DNA from: an uncultured Oscillospiraceae bacterium
GTDB taxonomy: Bacteria > Bacillota > Clostridia > Oscillospirales > Ruminococcaceae
Reading direction: 5' to 3'
Length of the DNA stretch: 64,000 nt
Assembly: GCA_900540595.1 (NCBI GenBank)
Contig: UQGL01000012.1
Location: forward strand, 1-64,000
This document shows positions 27,005 to 34,980 of this stretch, one piece after another. The notes beneath the pieces are model-generated. The model had not been told where the DNA came from, searched no databases, and worked only from the letters and a program-made list of their open reading frames with translations. Every line of letters begins with the position of its first letter. Within the stretch, counting starts at the first letter, position 1. Both the position numbers and the translations under genes were made by a program.

Positions 27005-27759
27005 TCGGCGGCGGTGGAAACGGCACCGGCGGTCAGCGCGTCCCACAGCGCGGCGCAGTGGGCGTAGTTCTCGGCCTGCTCTTCATCCCAGACGCCGCGG
27101 CGGCCCACATACAGATGCTCCAGCACGCTCTGGTTCGTGCCGGTCGCATCGTCCATCAGGGTGTAGCCGTCATAGCTGCCCAGCTCCAGCCCGGTCAGCA
27201 CGGGGCAGTCCGTCCAGCGGTAAACCATCTCGCGCCAATCGGGGTCGGCAGTCTCGGGGTCATCGTCCACTGTGCCGTCCAGATATTGCAGCACACCGGT
27301 GCTTTTCTCAAAGCCCTCGGGGTCCTCCAGCAGGAAGATGTAGGTCTTGCCGCCGCTGGCCAGCTCGGCGCTCAGCCGGGTGACGCCGGCCATCTGATAG
27401 TAGGCATCGGTGCTTTCGTTCTCGGCGTCAAAATCGACATTGTAGGTCGCAACCTGCACCACGACCTTGCCGTCGCCGTTCTCGTCCTGGCAGAAGGGGG
27501 TCAGCGCGTCCTGCAGGGCATTGACGGTATCGACCGGCAGCTCGTGGGTGCCTACATAGGCGATCTGCACATCGGGCCGGGTCTGAAAGACCGTGTCCTT
27601 GATGATCCAACCGCCGAAGAAAACGGCGGCAACGCCGATCACAACGGCAACCCAATGGTAGTGCCACCAGTTGGCGGCCTTTTCAGCCTTTGTATATTCG
27701 CGCGGGGGCTCCGGCGTCTGGTTGTAGGTTTCGGTGCTGTCCTTCGTGACCCATGCCAT
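27001..27759 (-). CDS. Single-pass membrane protein of unknown function, 252 aa
   Basis: A charged cytoplasmic N-terminus (about 1-32) is followed by one helix, WVAVVIGVAAVFFGGWII (~35-53), and a ~195 residue extracytoplasmic domain that starts with PDVQIAYVGTHELPVDTVNALQDAL, a pattern reminiscent of periplasmic-binding folds, and includes KTYIFLLEDPEGFEKSTGVLQYLDG. No catalytic motif. It is coupled to the 57 aa gene. A TATAAT at 27794-27799 (minus) marks the promoter; SD is AAAAGGAG. Confidence 0.65.
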   Translation of the reverse strand: MAWVTKDSTETYNQTPEPPREYTKAEKAANWWHYHWVAVVIGVAAVFFGGWIIKDTVFQTRPDVQIAYVGTHELPVDTVNALQDALTPFCQDENGDGKVVVQVATYNVDFDAENESTDAYYQMAGVTRLSAELASGGKTYIFLLEDPEGFEKSTGVLQYLDGTVDDDPETADPDWREMVYRWTDCPVLTGLELGSYDGYTLMDDATGTNQSVLEHLYVGRRGVWDEEQAENYAHCAALWDALTAGAVSTAAE

Positions 27760-27793
27760 AGTGTGGATACACTCCTTTTATAATATCTTTCCT

Positions 27794-27799
27794 ATTATA
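27794..27799 (-). promoter_or_regulatory. -10 element for the 252 aa membrane protein gene
   Basis: TATAAT on the minus strand in GTGGTATAATAGG, ~35 bp before the start codon; the -35 is not clear (TTTACA is 21 bp away). Confidence 0.5.
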
Positions 27800-27882
27800 C
27801 CACAAATCGACCGGGAAAATTGTAAACTTATTTTGACCACGCCTTGCAAGCGAGGGGCAAAGAGGGTATGATAAAAAGAGAA

Positions 27883-28024
27883 AAGGCTTCCCCCTTGGGG
27901 GAAGCTGTCTGCGAAGCAGACTGATGAGGGGCGGTCCGCCCATTGCTGCCCGTTACCGGGCTGCCCGGCACACCTGCCCCTCATCCGGCGCTGCGGCGCC
28001 ACCTTCCCCCAGAGGGGGGAAGGC
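27883..28024. mobile_element. Family A MITE-like element upstream of the DUF624-like gene
   Basis: AAGGCTTCCCCCTTGGGGGAAGC hairpin, CAGACTGATGAGGGG, ~45 bp, then CCCCTCATCCGG and CCACCTTCCCCC/GGGGGGAAGG. Ends 28 bases before the next start codon. Confidence 0.75.
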
Positions 28025-28052
28025 AAAGAAATTATCAACAGGGAGAACCACC

Positions 28053-28865
28053 ATGTCCAACCAACCTGAAACAAACGAAACGCCGGCCACCGGCTATACG
28101 CCTGCGCCGCGCAAGGTCGGGCTGCCCCGCTTTTTTGAGCTGCTCGGCCGCGACCTCTGGCCGCTGTATAAGTCCAGCATACTCTGCGTGGCGGGCTTTC
28201 TGCCCGGCACTGCGCTGGCCATTCTCGGCATGATGGGCGGCTCCGCCCTGCTGACCGTGGTGGGCGGCGTGCTGGGCGGCCTTTTGGGCGGGCCGTTTTT
28301 GTCCGGCATGATCGACACGGTGCTGCGCGCACTGCGGGACGAGCCGGGCTACTGGTGGCACACCTACAAGCGCGCATGGAAGCAGAACTGGAAGCAGAGC
28401 CTGCTGCCCGGTGCGCTGCTGGGCCTGTTTGTAGGCAGCTGGAGCTGGATGCTCCGCGCACAGGCGCTGGCCGGCAACACCAGCACCGCGCTGTGGGTGG
28501 CCTCGCTGGCAGGGATCTTTGTCTGCACTGGCTTTTTCAGCTGGCTGCTGGCGCAGGTGCCGCTGGTGGATCTGCCGCTGCCCCAGCTTGCCAAAAACGC
28601 CGGGCTGATGTTCTTCGGCTTCTTCCCGCGCACCTTGGCGGCCGCACTGGTGCTGGCCGTCTACTGGGGGCTGACGCTGCTCTACCTGCCCGCGACCATT
28701 CTGGTGATCGTGGTGTTCGGCTTCTGGCTACCGGTCACGGTGGCCGGTATGATCCTCTACCCCGGCCTTGACAAGGTGTTCAGGCTTGAGGAAACGCTCG
28801 CGGCCCGCCGCGATGCCGAGATCGAGGAACGGATGGAGCAGAACCGCCCCAACTTCGACCATTAA
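28053..28865 (+). CDS. YesL/DUF624-like integral membrane protein
   Basis: 270 aa from ATG 28053 (MSNQPETNETPATGYTPAP), after CAGGGAGAA. About five or six membrane helices: SILCVAGFLPGTALAILGMM, a Gly-rich helix near 70-90, LLPGALLGLFVGSWSWML, ALWVASLAGIFVCTGFFSWL and a long C-terminal pair. The arrangement RxxxxxxWKQNWKQSLLPGALLGL between helices is like YesL/DUF624 proteins, often linked to polysaccharide use. Here it is followed after 15 bp by the 437 aa protein. Assignment is by pattern only. Confidence 0.55.
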   Translation: MSNQPETNETPATGYTPAPRKVGLPRFFELLGRDLWPLYKSSILCVAGFLPGTALAILGMMGGSALLTVVGGVLGGLLGGPFLSGMIDTVLRALRDEPGYWWHTYKRAWKQNWKQSLLPGALLGLFVGSWSWMLRAQALAGNTSTALWVASLAGIFVCTGFFSWLLAQVPLVDLPLPQLAKNAGLMFFGFFPRTLAAALVLAVYWGLTLLYLPATILVIVVFGFWLPVTVAGMILYPGLDKVFRLEETLAARRDAEIEERMEQNRPNFDH

Positions 28866-28880
28866 CAGGGGGAATCCGGT

Positions 28881-30194
28881 ATGGATAAAAATACCGTACT
28901 GCTGCGGGACACCGAGGCGTTCATGCGCGGCGAGCTGGACAATGTGACTGTTGCGCAGAACAGCATTGTGCTGGATCTGGTGCAGGGCAGCTATGTGCCC
29001 TACGGCTGCTACACCAGCGCCCCGCTGCCGATGCCGCTGTTTGACGCGCTGCGCGTCAGCTGGAACGCAGCCAGCCCCGACGGCACGGCGGTCGAGGCAC
29101 AGTGCCGCGTGCTGGTGGACGGCAACTGGACGGCATGGGTCGGCTTTGGCAAGTGGAGCCCCTGCCTGCACCGGGAGGGCGTGCCCTATCAGGAGCGCGG
29201 CCCCGTGCAGCGCTGGCATGACCACCTGCAGCTGGACAGCAAATGCGCCACAATGGTGCAGCTGCGCATCTACCTGTACACCCGGGACGAGAAGGCCAGC
29301 CCCATCGTTACCCTGCTGGGCGCAAGCACCCATGTGGTGGATGTGATCCCCGCGCGCGGGCGGCCTGTCAATGCGCGGATGCATATGATGCCCTACGCGG
29401 TGGCGCACCGCGCCCCGGCGCTGCGCCCGTGGATGGATCTGGCCATTGCGCTGGCAAGCCTGACCAACCGCTGGGGCGCGGACCTGCTGCCCGAGGAGTT
29501 TGCTCAGGTGCTGCGGGACTGGCGCACACCCGATGACCACGACCCGCGCAGCCTGAGCTTTGCCGCTGCAGCTGCCGCACGGTGGGGCTTCCCCGCGTGG
29601 GTAGCCTATGGGGATCTGGCGCTGCTGCGCGCCGAGGCCCGCGCCGGCTACGGTGCGGTGGTGCGCCTGCAGGCGGCCCCGGCGCAGACCGCCACCGGTA
29701 TGCCGGAGACCCGCTATGTGGCGGTGCGCGGTTTTGCCGCCATAGACGGAAACCCGCAGGTGCTGCTCTGTGACCCATGGGCCGGCGAGAACGACTTTGA
29801 CTGCGAGACGGCGATGCCGCTGGATGATTTTATGGTGGCGTGGGACAATGTGGCGCTGCTGATGCGCCAGCGCACCGACAATACGCCCCCGCTCGGCCGT
29901 ACCCGGTGCAGTGCATGGCTGCGTCCGGTGGGCACCGATGCCCCCGGTCTTTACCGGCTTTACATCAACGGCGAGGAGCACCCCCTGCCGGAGGATTTCT
30001 GTGCGCAGGGCGGGGTACTGGCCTACAGCCTGCCCGATGCCTGCCCCCACGCGACTACCGCCCACCGCCGCTTTGTCTATACCGAGCCGACCGACGGCGG
30101 CATCATGCTGGAGCATGGTGACACCGCCCGCAAATACACGGTCTACGCCATCGAAACCGACGGCAGGATGATCGTCGGCGATGTGACGGTGTGA
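28881..30194 (+). CDS. C39-peptidase-like protein lacking catalytic residues
   Basis: 437 aa, no signal peptide. An N-terminal beta-sandwich-like region (about 1-165; WNAASPDGTAVEAQCRVLVDGNWTAW) is followed by a segment that follows the layout of bacterial papain-fold C39_2 peptidases: PALRPWMDLAIALASLTNRWG, then EEFAQVLRDW, then RYVAVRGF...NPQVLLCDPWAGEN. In active members the first segment begins with the nucleophilic Cys and the second with His; here neither is present (Arg and Arg), so it would be a pseudoenzyme. The C-terminal domain ~350-437 is beta-rich. Operon partner of the DUF624-like gene. Confidence 0.5.
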   Translation: MDKNTVLLRDTEAFMRGELDNVTVAQNSIVLDLVQGSYVPYGCYTSAPLPMPLFDALRVSWNAASPDGTAVEAQCRVLVDGNWTAWVGFGKWSPCLHREGVPYQERGPVQRWHDHLQLDSKCATMVQLRIYLYTRDEKASPIVTLLGASTHVVDVIPARGRPVNARMHMMPYAVAHRAPALRPWMDLAIALASLTNRWGADLLPEEFAQVLRDWRTPDDHDPRSLSFAAAAAARWGFPAWVAYGDLALLRAEARAGYGAVVRLQAAPAQTATGMPETRYVAVRGFAAIDGNPQVLLCDPWAGENDFDCETAMPLDDFMVAWDNVALLMRQRTDNTPPLGRTRCSAWLRPVGTDAPGLYRLYINGEEHPLPEDFCAQGGVLAYSLPDACPHATTAHRRFVYTEPTDGGIMLEHGDTARKYTVYAIETDGRMIVGDVTV

Positions 30195-30225
30195 CAGAAA
30201 CGGACGAGGCGGTATAAAAAACGCG

Positions 30226-30332
30226 GTAGGGGCGGGGCTCTGCTCCGCCCGTGGCCGTTTGCCATGTGAGAAACTTTCCCGAAAAAGCGTTGCTATGTCA
30301 GGTCGGCGGGCGGAGCAGAGCCCCGCCCCTAC
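30226..30332. repeat. REPIN-like GTAG...CTAC pair (subtype GTAGGGGCGGGGCTC)
   Basis: GTAGGGGCGGGGCTCTGCTCC at the left and inverted GGAGCAGAGCCCCGCCC plus CTAC at the right, ~60 bp apart. Confidence 0.75.
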
Positions 30333-30390
30333 GAATCCGCAACAAGGACGATATTCTTATCCGGGGGTAAGGTAGTTTTTCGACAGTCTG

Positions 30391-30416
30391 AGAGGAGCTT
30401 CGGCTCCTCTTTTTTT
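30391..30416 (+). terminator. Rho-independent terminator upstream of nadB
   Basis: AGAGGAGC TTCG GCTCCTCT followed by TTTTTT; a UUCG tetraloop hairpin. It insulates the nad operon from upstream genes. Confidence 0.85.
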
Positions 30417-30445
30417 GCGGCGTATGTACAGTTTCTCTTTTACAG

Positions 30446-30479
30446 GTGTCTTGACACATGACATGAACGGTGCTATACT
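30446..30479 (+). promoter_or_regulatory. nad operon promoter with overlapping operator (probable NiaR site)
   Basis: TTGACA (30451-30456) and TATACT (30474-30479), 17 bp apart. The inverted repeat GTGTCTTGACAC (30446-30457) covers the -35. An extended ACAGGTGTC half precedes it and a second TGACATG follows. niaR is in the operon, so autoregulation by nicotinic acid-bound NiaR is the likely use. Confidence 0.7.
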
Positions 30480-30526
30480 GGGCAACACGATCATCCAATA
30501 CAGAGGGACAGGAAATCAGGGAAACT

Positions 30527-31819
30527 ATGATGAGATTTGATGAATACTACGATGTTGTCATTGTCGGCACAGGCGCAGCGGGTTTATACTGCGCGTTGAA
30601 CTTTCCAAAGCGTTATAAAGTGCTGCTGCTGACCAAGCAGAAGGCGGACGAGTGCGATTCCTTTCTGGCGCAGGGCGGCATCTGCATGCAGCACGGCGAG
30701 GCAGACTACCGCTCCTTTTTTGAGGATACGATGCGGGCCGGCCACTATGAGAACGATGCCGCCACGGTGGACCTGATGATCCGGTCCTCCAACTCGATTA
30801 TCCGCGATCTGGTGCGCCGCGGCGTGCGGTTTGCCCGGGACGAAAACGGTGCCCTGCGCTTTACCCGCGAGGGCGCGCACTCCCGCGCGCGGATCCTCTT
30901 TCATGAGGATGTCACCGGGCGTGAGATCACCCAGACCCTCCTTACGGAGGCCCTGCGGTGCGAAAACATCGAGCTGCGCGAGAATACCGTGATGCTCGAC
31001 TTCTTTGCCGATGCGGCAGCCTGCGGCGGCGTTGTTGCGATGGGCCCGGACGGCGCGGTGCGGGCCATCGGCGCGGGGGCGGTCGTGCTGGCCTGCGGCG
31101 GCATCGGCGGGCTGTACAAAAACTCGACCAACTACCCCCATATCACCGGCGATGCCATTGCCATGGCGCTGCGCCACGGCGTGGCCTGCCGCCATCTTGA
31201 TTATATCCAGATCCACCCCACAACGCTGTTCAGCCGCAAAAAGGGCCGCCGGTTCCTCATCTCGGAGTCGGTGCGCGGCGAGGGCGCACTGCTGCTGGAC
31301 AAAAACGGAAACCGCTTTACGAATGAGCTGCAGCCCCGCGATGTCGTCAGCGCGGCCATCCGCGCCCAGATGGAGAAGGACGGCACCGAGCATGTGTGGG
31401 AGGATATGCGCCCCATCGGTGAGGCAGTCATCCGCGAGCATTTCCCCAACATTCTTGAGCGGTGTGAGGAGGAGGGCTACGACCCCCTGCATGAGCCAAT
31501 CCCCGTTGTGCCGGCCCAGCACTATTTTATGGGCGGCATTCAGGCGGACTTAAGCAGCCGCACCGCTCTGCCCCGGCTGTATGCCTGCGGCGAGACCTGC
31601 TGCAACGGCGTCCACGGCCGCAACCGGCTGGCCAGCAATTCCCTGCTGGAATCTCTGGTCTTTGCACAGCGCGCCGCAGATGATATACTGTTTGGGGAGC
31701 CGCCTGCCTTTACGGGCGATGCGCCCGACCTTGCCCCCTACCGGGAGACAGAGCCGCTGTTTGCGGCCTACCGAACCGAAGTTTTGAATGCGATCGAGAG
31801 GAGCAAAAATCATGAATGA
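30527..31819 (+). CDS. nadB: L-aspartate oxidase
   Basis: 430 aa; two adjacent ATGs at 30527 and 30530 follow CAGGGAAA. NadB oxidises aspartate to iminoaspartate, the first step of de novo NAD synthesis. The FAD-binding motif VIVGTGAAGLYCAL is at the N-terminus, QGGICMQHGEADYRSFFEDTM and the substrate region HSRARILFHEDVTGREI follow, and the C-terminal CGETCCNGVHGRNRLASNSLLESLVF is diagnostic. The chain ends soon after, lacking the longer helical tail of E. coli NadB (~540 aa), as in several Clostridia. First gene of nadB-nadC-niaR-nadA. Confidence 0.95.
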   Translation: MMRFDEYYDVVIVGTGAAGLYCALNFPKRYKVLLLTKQKADECDSFLAQGGICMQHGEADYRSFFEDTMRAGHYENDAATVDLMIRSSNSIIRDLVRRGVRFARDENGALRFTREGAHSRARILFHEDVTGREITQTLLTEALRCENIELRENTVMLDFFADAAACGGVVAMGPDGAVRAIGAGAVVLACGGIGGLYKNSTNYPHITGDAIAMALRHGVACRHLDYIQIHPTTLFSRKKGRRFLISESVRGEGALLLDKNGNRFTNELQPRDVVSAAIRAQMEKDGTEHVWEDMRPIGEAVIREHFPNILERCEEEGYDPLHEPIPVVPAQHYFMGGIQADLSSRTALPRLYACGETCCNGVHGRNRLASNSLLESLVFAQRAADDILFGEPPAFTGDAPDLAPYRETEPLFAAYRTEVLNAIERSKNHE

Positions 31820-32678
31820 GATCATGCGTCTTTTAAATGTGGACCCGCTGCTGCTGCAGGCCCTGCGGGAGGATATGCCCGGCGAGGATGTGTCCACCAA
31901 CGCCGTTATGCCCTGCGCCTGCCCCGGCACCGTTGACCTGATCGCCAAGCAGGACGGCATCGTTGCCGGTCTGGATGTCTTTGCGCGCGTCTTTACCCTG
32001 CTGGACCCCGCCACCGAGGTCGAGTTCTTCTGCAAGGACGGCGATGCGGTCAAAAACGGCGAGAAGCTCGGCGTTGTCAACGGCGATATCCGCGTCCTGC
32101 TCTCCGGCGAGCGCGTGGCGCTGAACTACCTGCAGCGGATGAGCGGCATTGCCACCTACACCCATGAGGTCGCGGCTCTGCTGGAGGGCACCGGCATCAC
32201 CCTGCTGGACACCCGCAAGACCAGCCCGAACAACCGCGTGTTTGAAAAGTACGCCGTCCGCGTGGGCGGCGGCTGCAACCACCGCACCGGCCTGTCTGAC
32301 GGCGTGCTGCTCAAGGATAACCACATCGGCGCGGCGGGCGGCGTGGCCAAGGCGGTTGCCATGGCCAAGGCCTACGCGCCCTTTGTGCGCAAGATCGAGA
32401 TCGAGGTCGAGAACCTTGACCAGACCCGCGAGGCAGTCGAGGCCGGTGCCGACATCATCATGCTGGACAATATGAGCGATGCCGATATGCGCGCCGCCGT
32501 GCAGCTGATCGCAGGCCGCGCCCAGACCGAGTGCAGCGGCAATGTCACGAAGGAAAACATCGCCCGCCTCAAGGACATCGGCGTGGACTTTGTCTCAAGC
32601 GGTGCGCTGACCCACTCGGCCCCGATCCTTGATCTCTCGATGAAGCATCTGCGCCCGCTGGACAAGGAGGAAGCCTGA
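31812..32678 (+). CDS. nadC: Nicotinate-nucleotide pyrophosphorylase (quinolinate phosphoribosyltransferase)
   Basis: 288 aa from the ATG at 31812, overlapping nadB by eight bases. NadC turns quinolinate and PRPP into nicotinate mononucleotide. Seen: EDMPGEDVSTNAV, the SGERVALNYLQRMSGIAT helix, LDTRKTSPNNRVFEKYAVRVGGGCNHRTGLSDGVLLKDNHI active-site block and EVENLDQ / MLDNM phosphate-binding strands. Full length. Confidence 0.97.
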   Translation: MNEIMRLLNVDPLLLQALREDMPGEDVSTNAVMPCACPGTVDLIAKQDGIVAGLDVFARVFTLLDPATEVEFFCKDGDAVKNGEKLGVVNGDIRVLLSGERVALNYLQRMSGIATYTHEVAALLEGTGITLLDTRKTSPNNRVFEKYAVRVGGGCNHRTGLSDGVLLKDNHIGAAGGVAKAVAMAKAYAPFVRKIEIEVENLDQTREAVEAGADIIMLDNMSDADMRAAVQLIAGRAQTECSGNVTKENIARLKDIGVDFVSSGALTHSAPILDLSMKHLRPLDKEEA

Positions 32679-33199
32679 TGACCACCGCCGAGCGCCGGGA
32701 GGCCATTCTGGCCCAGCTGGGCCGCAAGCCCATTGCAGCCCGGACATTGGCTGCCAAGTACGGCGTCAGCCGTCAGGTCATCGTGCAGGATCTGGCGGTG
32801 CTGCGGGCCGCGCACCCGAATGTGATCTCGACCGCGCGCGGCTATGTGCGCCAGCAGGCGGAGAGCGCCTGCACCCGCGAGTTCAAGGTGCGCCACACCC
32901 CCGCCCAGACCGGGCTGGAGCTGAACCTGATCGTTGACTGCGGCGGCCGGGTGTGCAGCACCAGCATCAGCCACCGCGTCTACGGGCGCATCACGGTCGA
33001 GCTGGACATACGCTCCCGTCAGGATGTGCTGGAATTTCTGCAGGCGTTTGAGGACAGCGCCTCGACCGTGCTGTCCACCGCTACGGACGGCTACCACTAC
33101 CATCTGGTGGAGGCAGCCACCCCCGAGCGGCTTGATCTGATCGAAAAGGAGCTGCAGGAGCACGGCTTTCTGGCGCCGCTGCAGCCGTGGGAAAAATAA
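32678..33199 (+). CDS. niaR: Transcriptional repressor of NAD biosynthesis NiaR (HTH_11 + 3H)
   Basis: 173 aa. An HTH_11 domain (RREAILAQLGRKPIAARTLAAKYGVSRQVIVQDLAVLRA, ~5-45) is followed by the ligand-binding 3H domain with its conserved histidines (RHTPAQT; SISHRVYG; DGYHYHLVEA). NiaR (YrxA) represses nad genes and niacin uptake when nicotinic acid is plentiful. Its start overlaps the nadC stop (TGATG). Position inside the operon with an operator at the promoter suggests feedback control of all four genes. Confidence 0.92.
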   Translation: MTTAERREAILAQLGRKPIAARTLAAKYGVSRQVIVQDLAVLRAAHPNVISTARGYVRQQAESACTREFKVRHTPAQTGLELNLIVDCGGRVCSTSISHRVYGRITVELDIRSRQDVLEFLQAFEDSASTVLSTATDGYHYHLVEAATPERLDLIEKELQEHGFLAPLQPWEK

Positions 33200-33231
33200 C
33201 GGGCCGTATATAAAGATAGAGGTTGAACAGT

Positions 33232-34149
33232 ATGACAACGCATGAGCTGCAGCAGGAGATCCTGCGCCTGAAGAAAGAGAAGAATGTCTGTATCCTGGCC
33301 CACGCCTACCAGAGCCAGGCCGTGCTGGAGGTTGCCGACTACACCGGTGACTCCTACGGGCTGAGCGTGCAGGCCGCCAAGACCGATGCGGCGGGCGTCA
33401 TCATGTGCGGCGTGCGGTTTATGGCCGAGACCTGCAAGATCCTCAGCCCGGAAAAGACCGTCTGGCTGGCAAACCCGATGGCCGGCTGCCCGATGGCCGA
33501 GCAGCTGGACCTGCCCGCGCTGCGGGCGCTGAAGGCGCAGTACCCCGGCTACACCACAGTGGCCTACATCAACACGACCTCGGCGCTGAAAACCGAGTGC
33601 GATGTCTGCGTGACCTCCTCCAGCGCTGTCAACATCTGCCGTGCGCTCGATGCCGATAAGATCCTGTTTATTCCGGACCCGAACCTTGGCAGCTATGTGG
33701 CTGCGCAGCTGCCCGAAAAGCAGTTTGCGTTCTACCACGGCGGCTGCCCGCGGCATATGGTCGTTTCGGCGGCCGATGTAGCCCGGGCGCGCGCCGCCCA
33801 CCCGGCCGCGGAGCTGCTCGTCCACCCCGAGTGCCGCGCCGAGGTCGTGGCGCAGGCCGACTATGTCGGCTCAACGACCGGCATCATGGCGTATGCGAAA
33901 AAATCCGCCGCGCGGGAGTTCATCATCGGCACCGAGAACAGCATCGTGGAGCATCTCTCCTTCGACTGCCCGGACAAGAGCTTCTACCCGCTGGCCGTGC
34001 AGCTGACCTGCATGAACATGAAGCTGACCACCCTGCCTGACATCTACCGCTGCCTGCTGGGCACCGGCGGCGAGCAGATCACCCTGCCGGACGACATCAT
34101 GGCCGGTGCGGGCCGCTGCATCCGCCGCATGGTTGAGTTGGGCGGCTGA
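33232..34149 (+). CDS. nadA: Quinolinate synthase
   Basis: 305 aa from ATG 33232 (MTTHELQQEILRLKKEKNVC) after AGAGGTTG. NadA condenses iminoaspartate with dihydroxyacetone phosphate using a [4Fe-4S] cluster. The three ligands are visible: Cys86 (NPMAGCPMA), Cys172 (HGGCPRH) and the C-terminal Cys in QLTCMNMK. Length matches the short bacterial type (Thermotoga-like). Last gene of the operon, followed by a terminator. Confidence 0.96.
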   Translation: MTTHELQQEILRLKKEKNVCILAHAYQSQAVLEVADYTGDSYGLSVQAAKTDAAGVIMCGVRFMAETCKILSPEKTVWLANPMAGCPMAEQLDLPALRALKAQYPGYTTVAYINTTSALKTECDVCVTSSSAVNICRALDADKILFIPDPNLGSYVAAQLPEKQFAFYHGGCPRHMVVSAADVARARAAHPAAELLVHPECRAEVVAQADYVGSTTGIMAYAKKSAAREFIIGTENSIVEHLSFDCPDKSFYPLAVQLTCMNMKLTTLPDIYRCLLGTGGEQITLPDDIMAGAGRCIRRMVELGG

Positions 34150-34187
34150 TACGCCCCACGCTGCGGGCGGGCTTTCAGCAGATTGTT

Positions 34188-34229
34188 TGGGGCGCTTTCC
34201 GCTTTTGCGGGGGCGCCCCTTTTTATTTT
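34188..34229 (+). terminator. Terminator of the nad operon
   Basis: GGGGCGC and GCGCCCC stem with an internal CCGC/GCGG hairpin, then TTTTTATTTTT. Confidence 0.75.
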
Positions 34230-34231
34230 TC

Positions 34232-34260
34232 TTGCAAAATCGCTTTTCAGCGGGTACAAT
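34232..34260 (+). promoter_or_regulatory. Promoter of the YfcE-like gene
   Basis: TTGCAA (34232-34237) and TACAAT (34255-34260) with 17 bp between, 20 bp before the start codon, directly after the nad terminator. Confidence 0.65.
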
Positions 34261-34280
34261 AGTATCCGAGGTGAACTACG

Positions 34281-34832
34281 ATGAAGCTGCTCATTGCATC
34301 GGACATCCACGGCGCGGCGGACTGCTGCCGCAGCCTGCTGGACGCATGGGACCGAGAGGGTGCGGACAGGCTGCTTTTGCTGGGCGATATTCTGTACCAC
34401 GGCCCGCGCAACGACCTGCCGCCGGCGTATGCCCCCAAGCAGGTGCTGGCCCTGCTCAATGCGCGCAGGGACCGTATTTTCTGCGTGCGCGGCAACTGCG
34501 ATACCGAGGTGGACCAGATGGTGCTGGAATTCCCCATTCTGGCCGACTATGCCGTGCTCACAGCGGGGCAGCGGCTCATCTACGCCACCCACGGCCACCT
34601 GTACAACACGGCCCACCTGCCGCCGCTGCAGCCGGGGGATATTCTGCTGCACGGCCACACCCATATCCCCGCGTGGGAGCAGTTCGGCCGTGACAACCTG
34701 TACCTCAACCCCGGCTCGGTCTCGATCCCCAAGGAAAACAGCCCCCGCAGCTATATGACGCTGCAGGACGGCGTGCTTGCGTGGAAGGCTTTGGACGGGG
34801 CAGCGTATCATACCCTGACATTTGAAAAATGA
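34281..34832 (+). CDS. yfcE: YfcE-family metallophosphodiesterase
   Basis: 183 aa, the size of E. coli YfcE (184). The calcineurin-like metal motifs are all present: SDIHG (8-12), GDILYHGPRND, RGNCDTE, THGH and HGHTHIP. YfcE cleaves artificial and some phosphodiester substrates with Mn2+; the physiological role is unknown. It has its own promoter and is followed by a GTAG repeat. Confidence 0.88.
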   Translation: MKLLIASDIHGAADCCRSLLDAWDREGADRLLLLGDILYHGPRNDLPPAYAPKQVLALLNARRDRIFCVRGNCDTEVDQMVLEFPILADYAVLTAGQRLIYATHGHLYNTAHLPPLQPGDILLHGHTHIPAWEQFGRDNLYLNPGSVSIPKENSPRSYMTLQDGVLAWKALDGAAYHTLTFEK

Positions 34833-34853
34833 ACAGTCATTTTCGGCAGGTTT

Positions 34854-34931
34854 GTAGGGAGCGGTCTTGACCGCTCCGTGGAGCGCGGCGGCTGCCGCAC
34901 AGTGCCCGGAGGGGTCAAGACCCCTCCCTAC
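34854..34931. repeat. REPIN-like GTAG...CTAC pair
   Basis: GTAGGGAGCGGTCTTGACCG at the left and CGGAGGGGTCAAGACCCCTC plus CCTAC at the right; as at 2024-2100, the two arms carry different but internally compensated stems, in opposite order. Confidence 0.75.
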
Positions 34932-34980
34932 AGAGCGACCCGGCAATTCGTGATTTGATTATAGAAGTAGGAGACCACCC

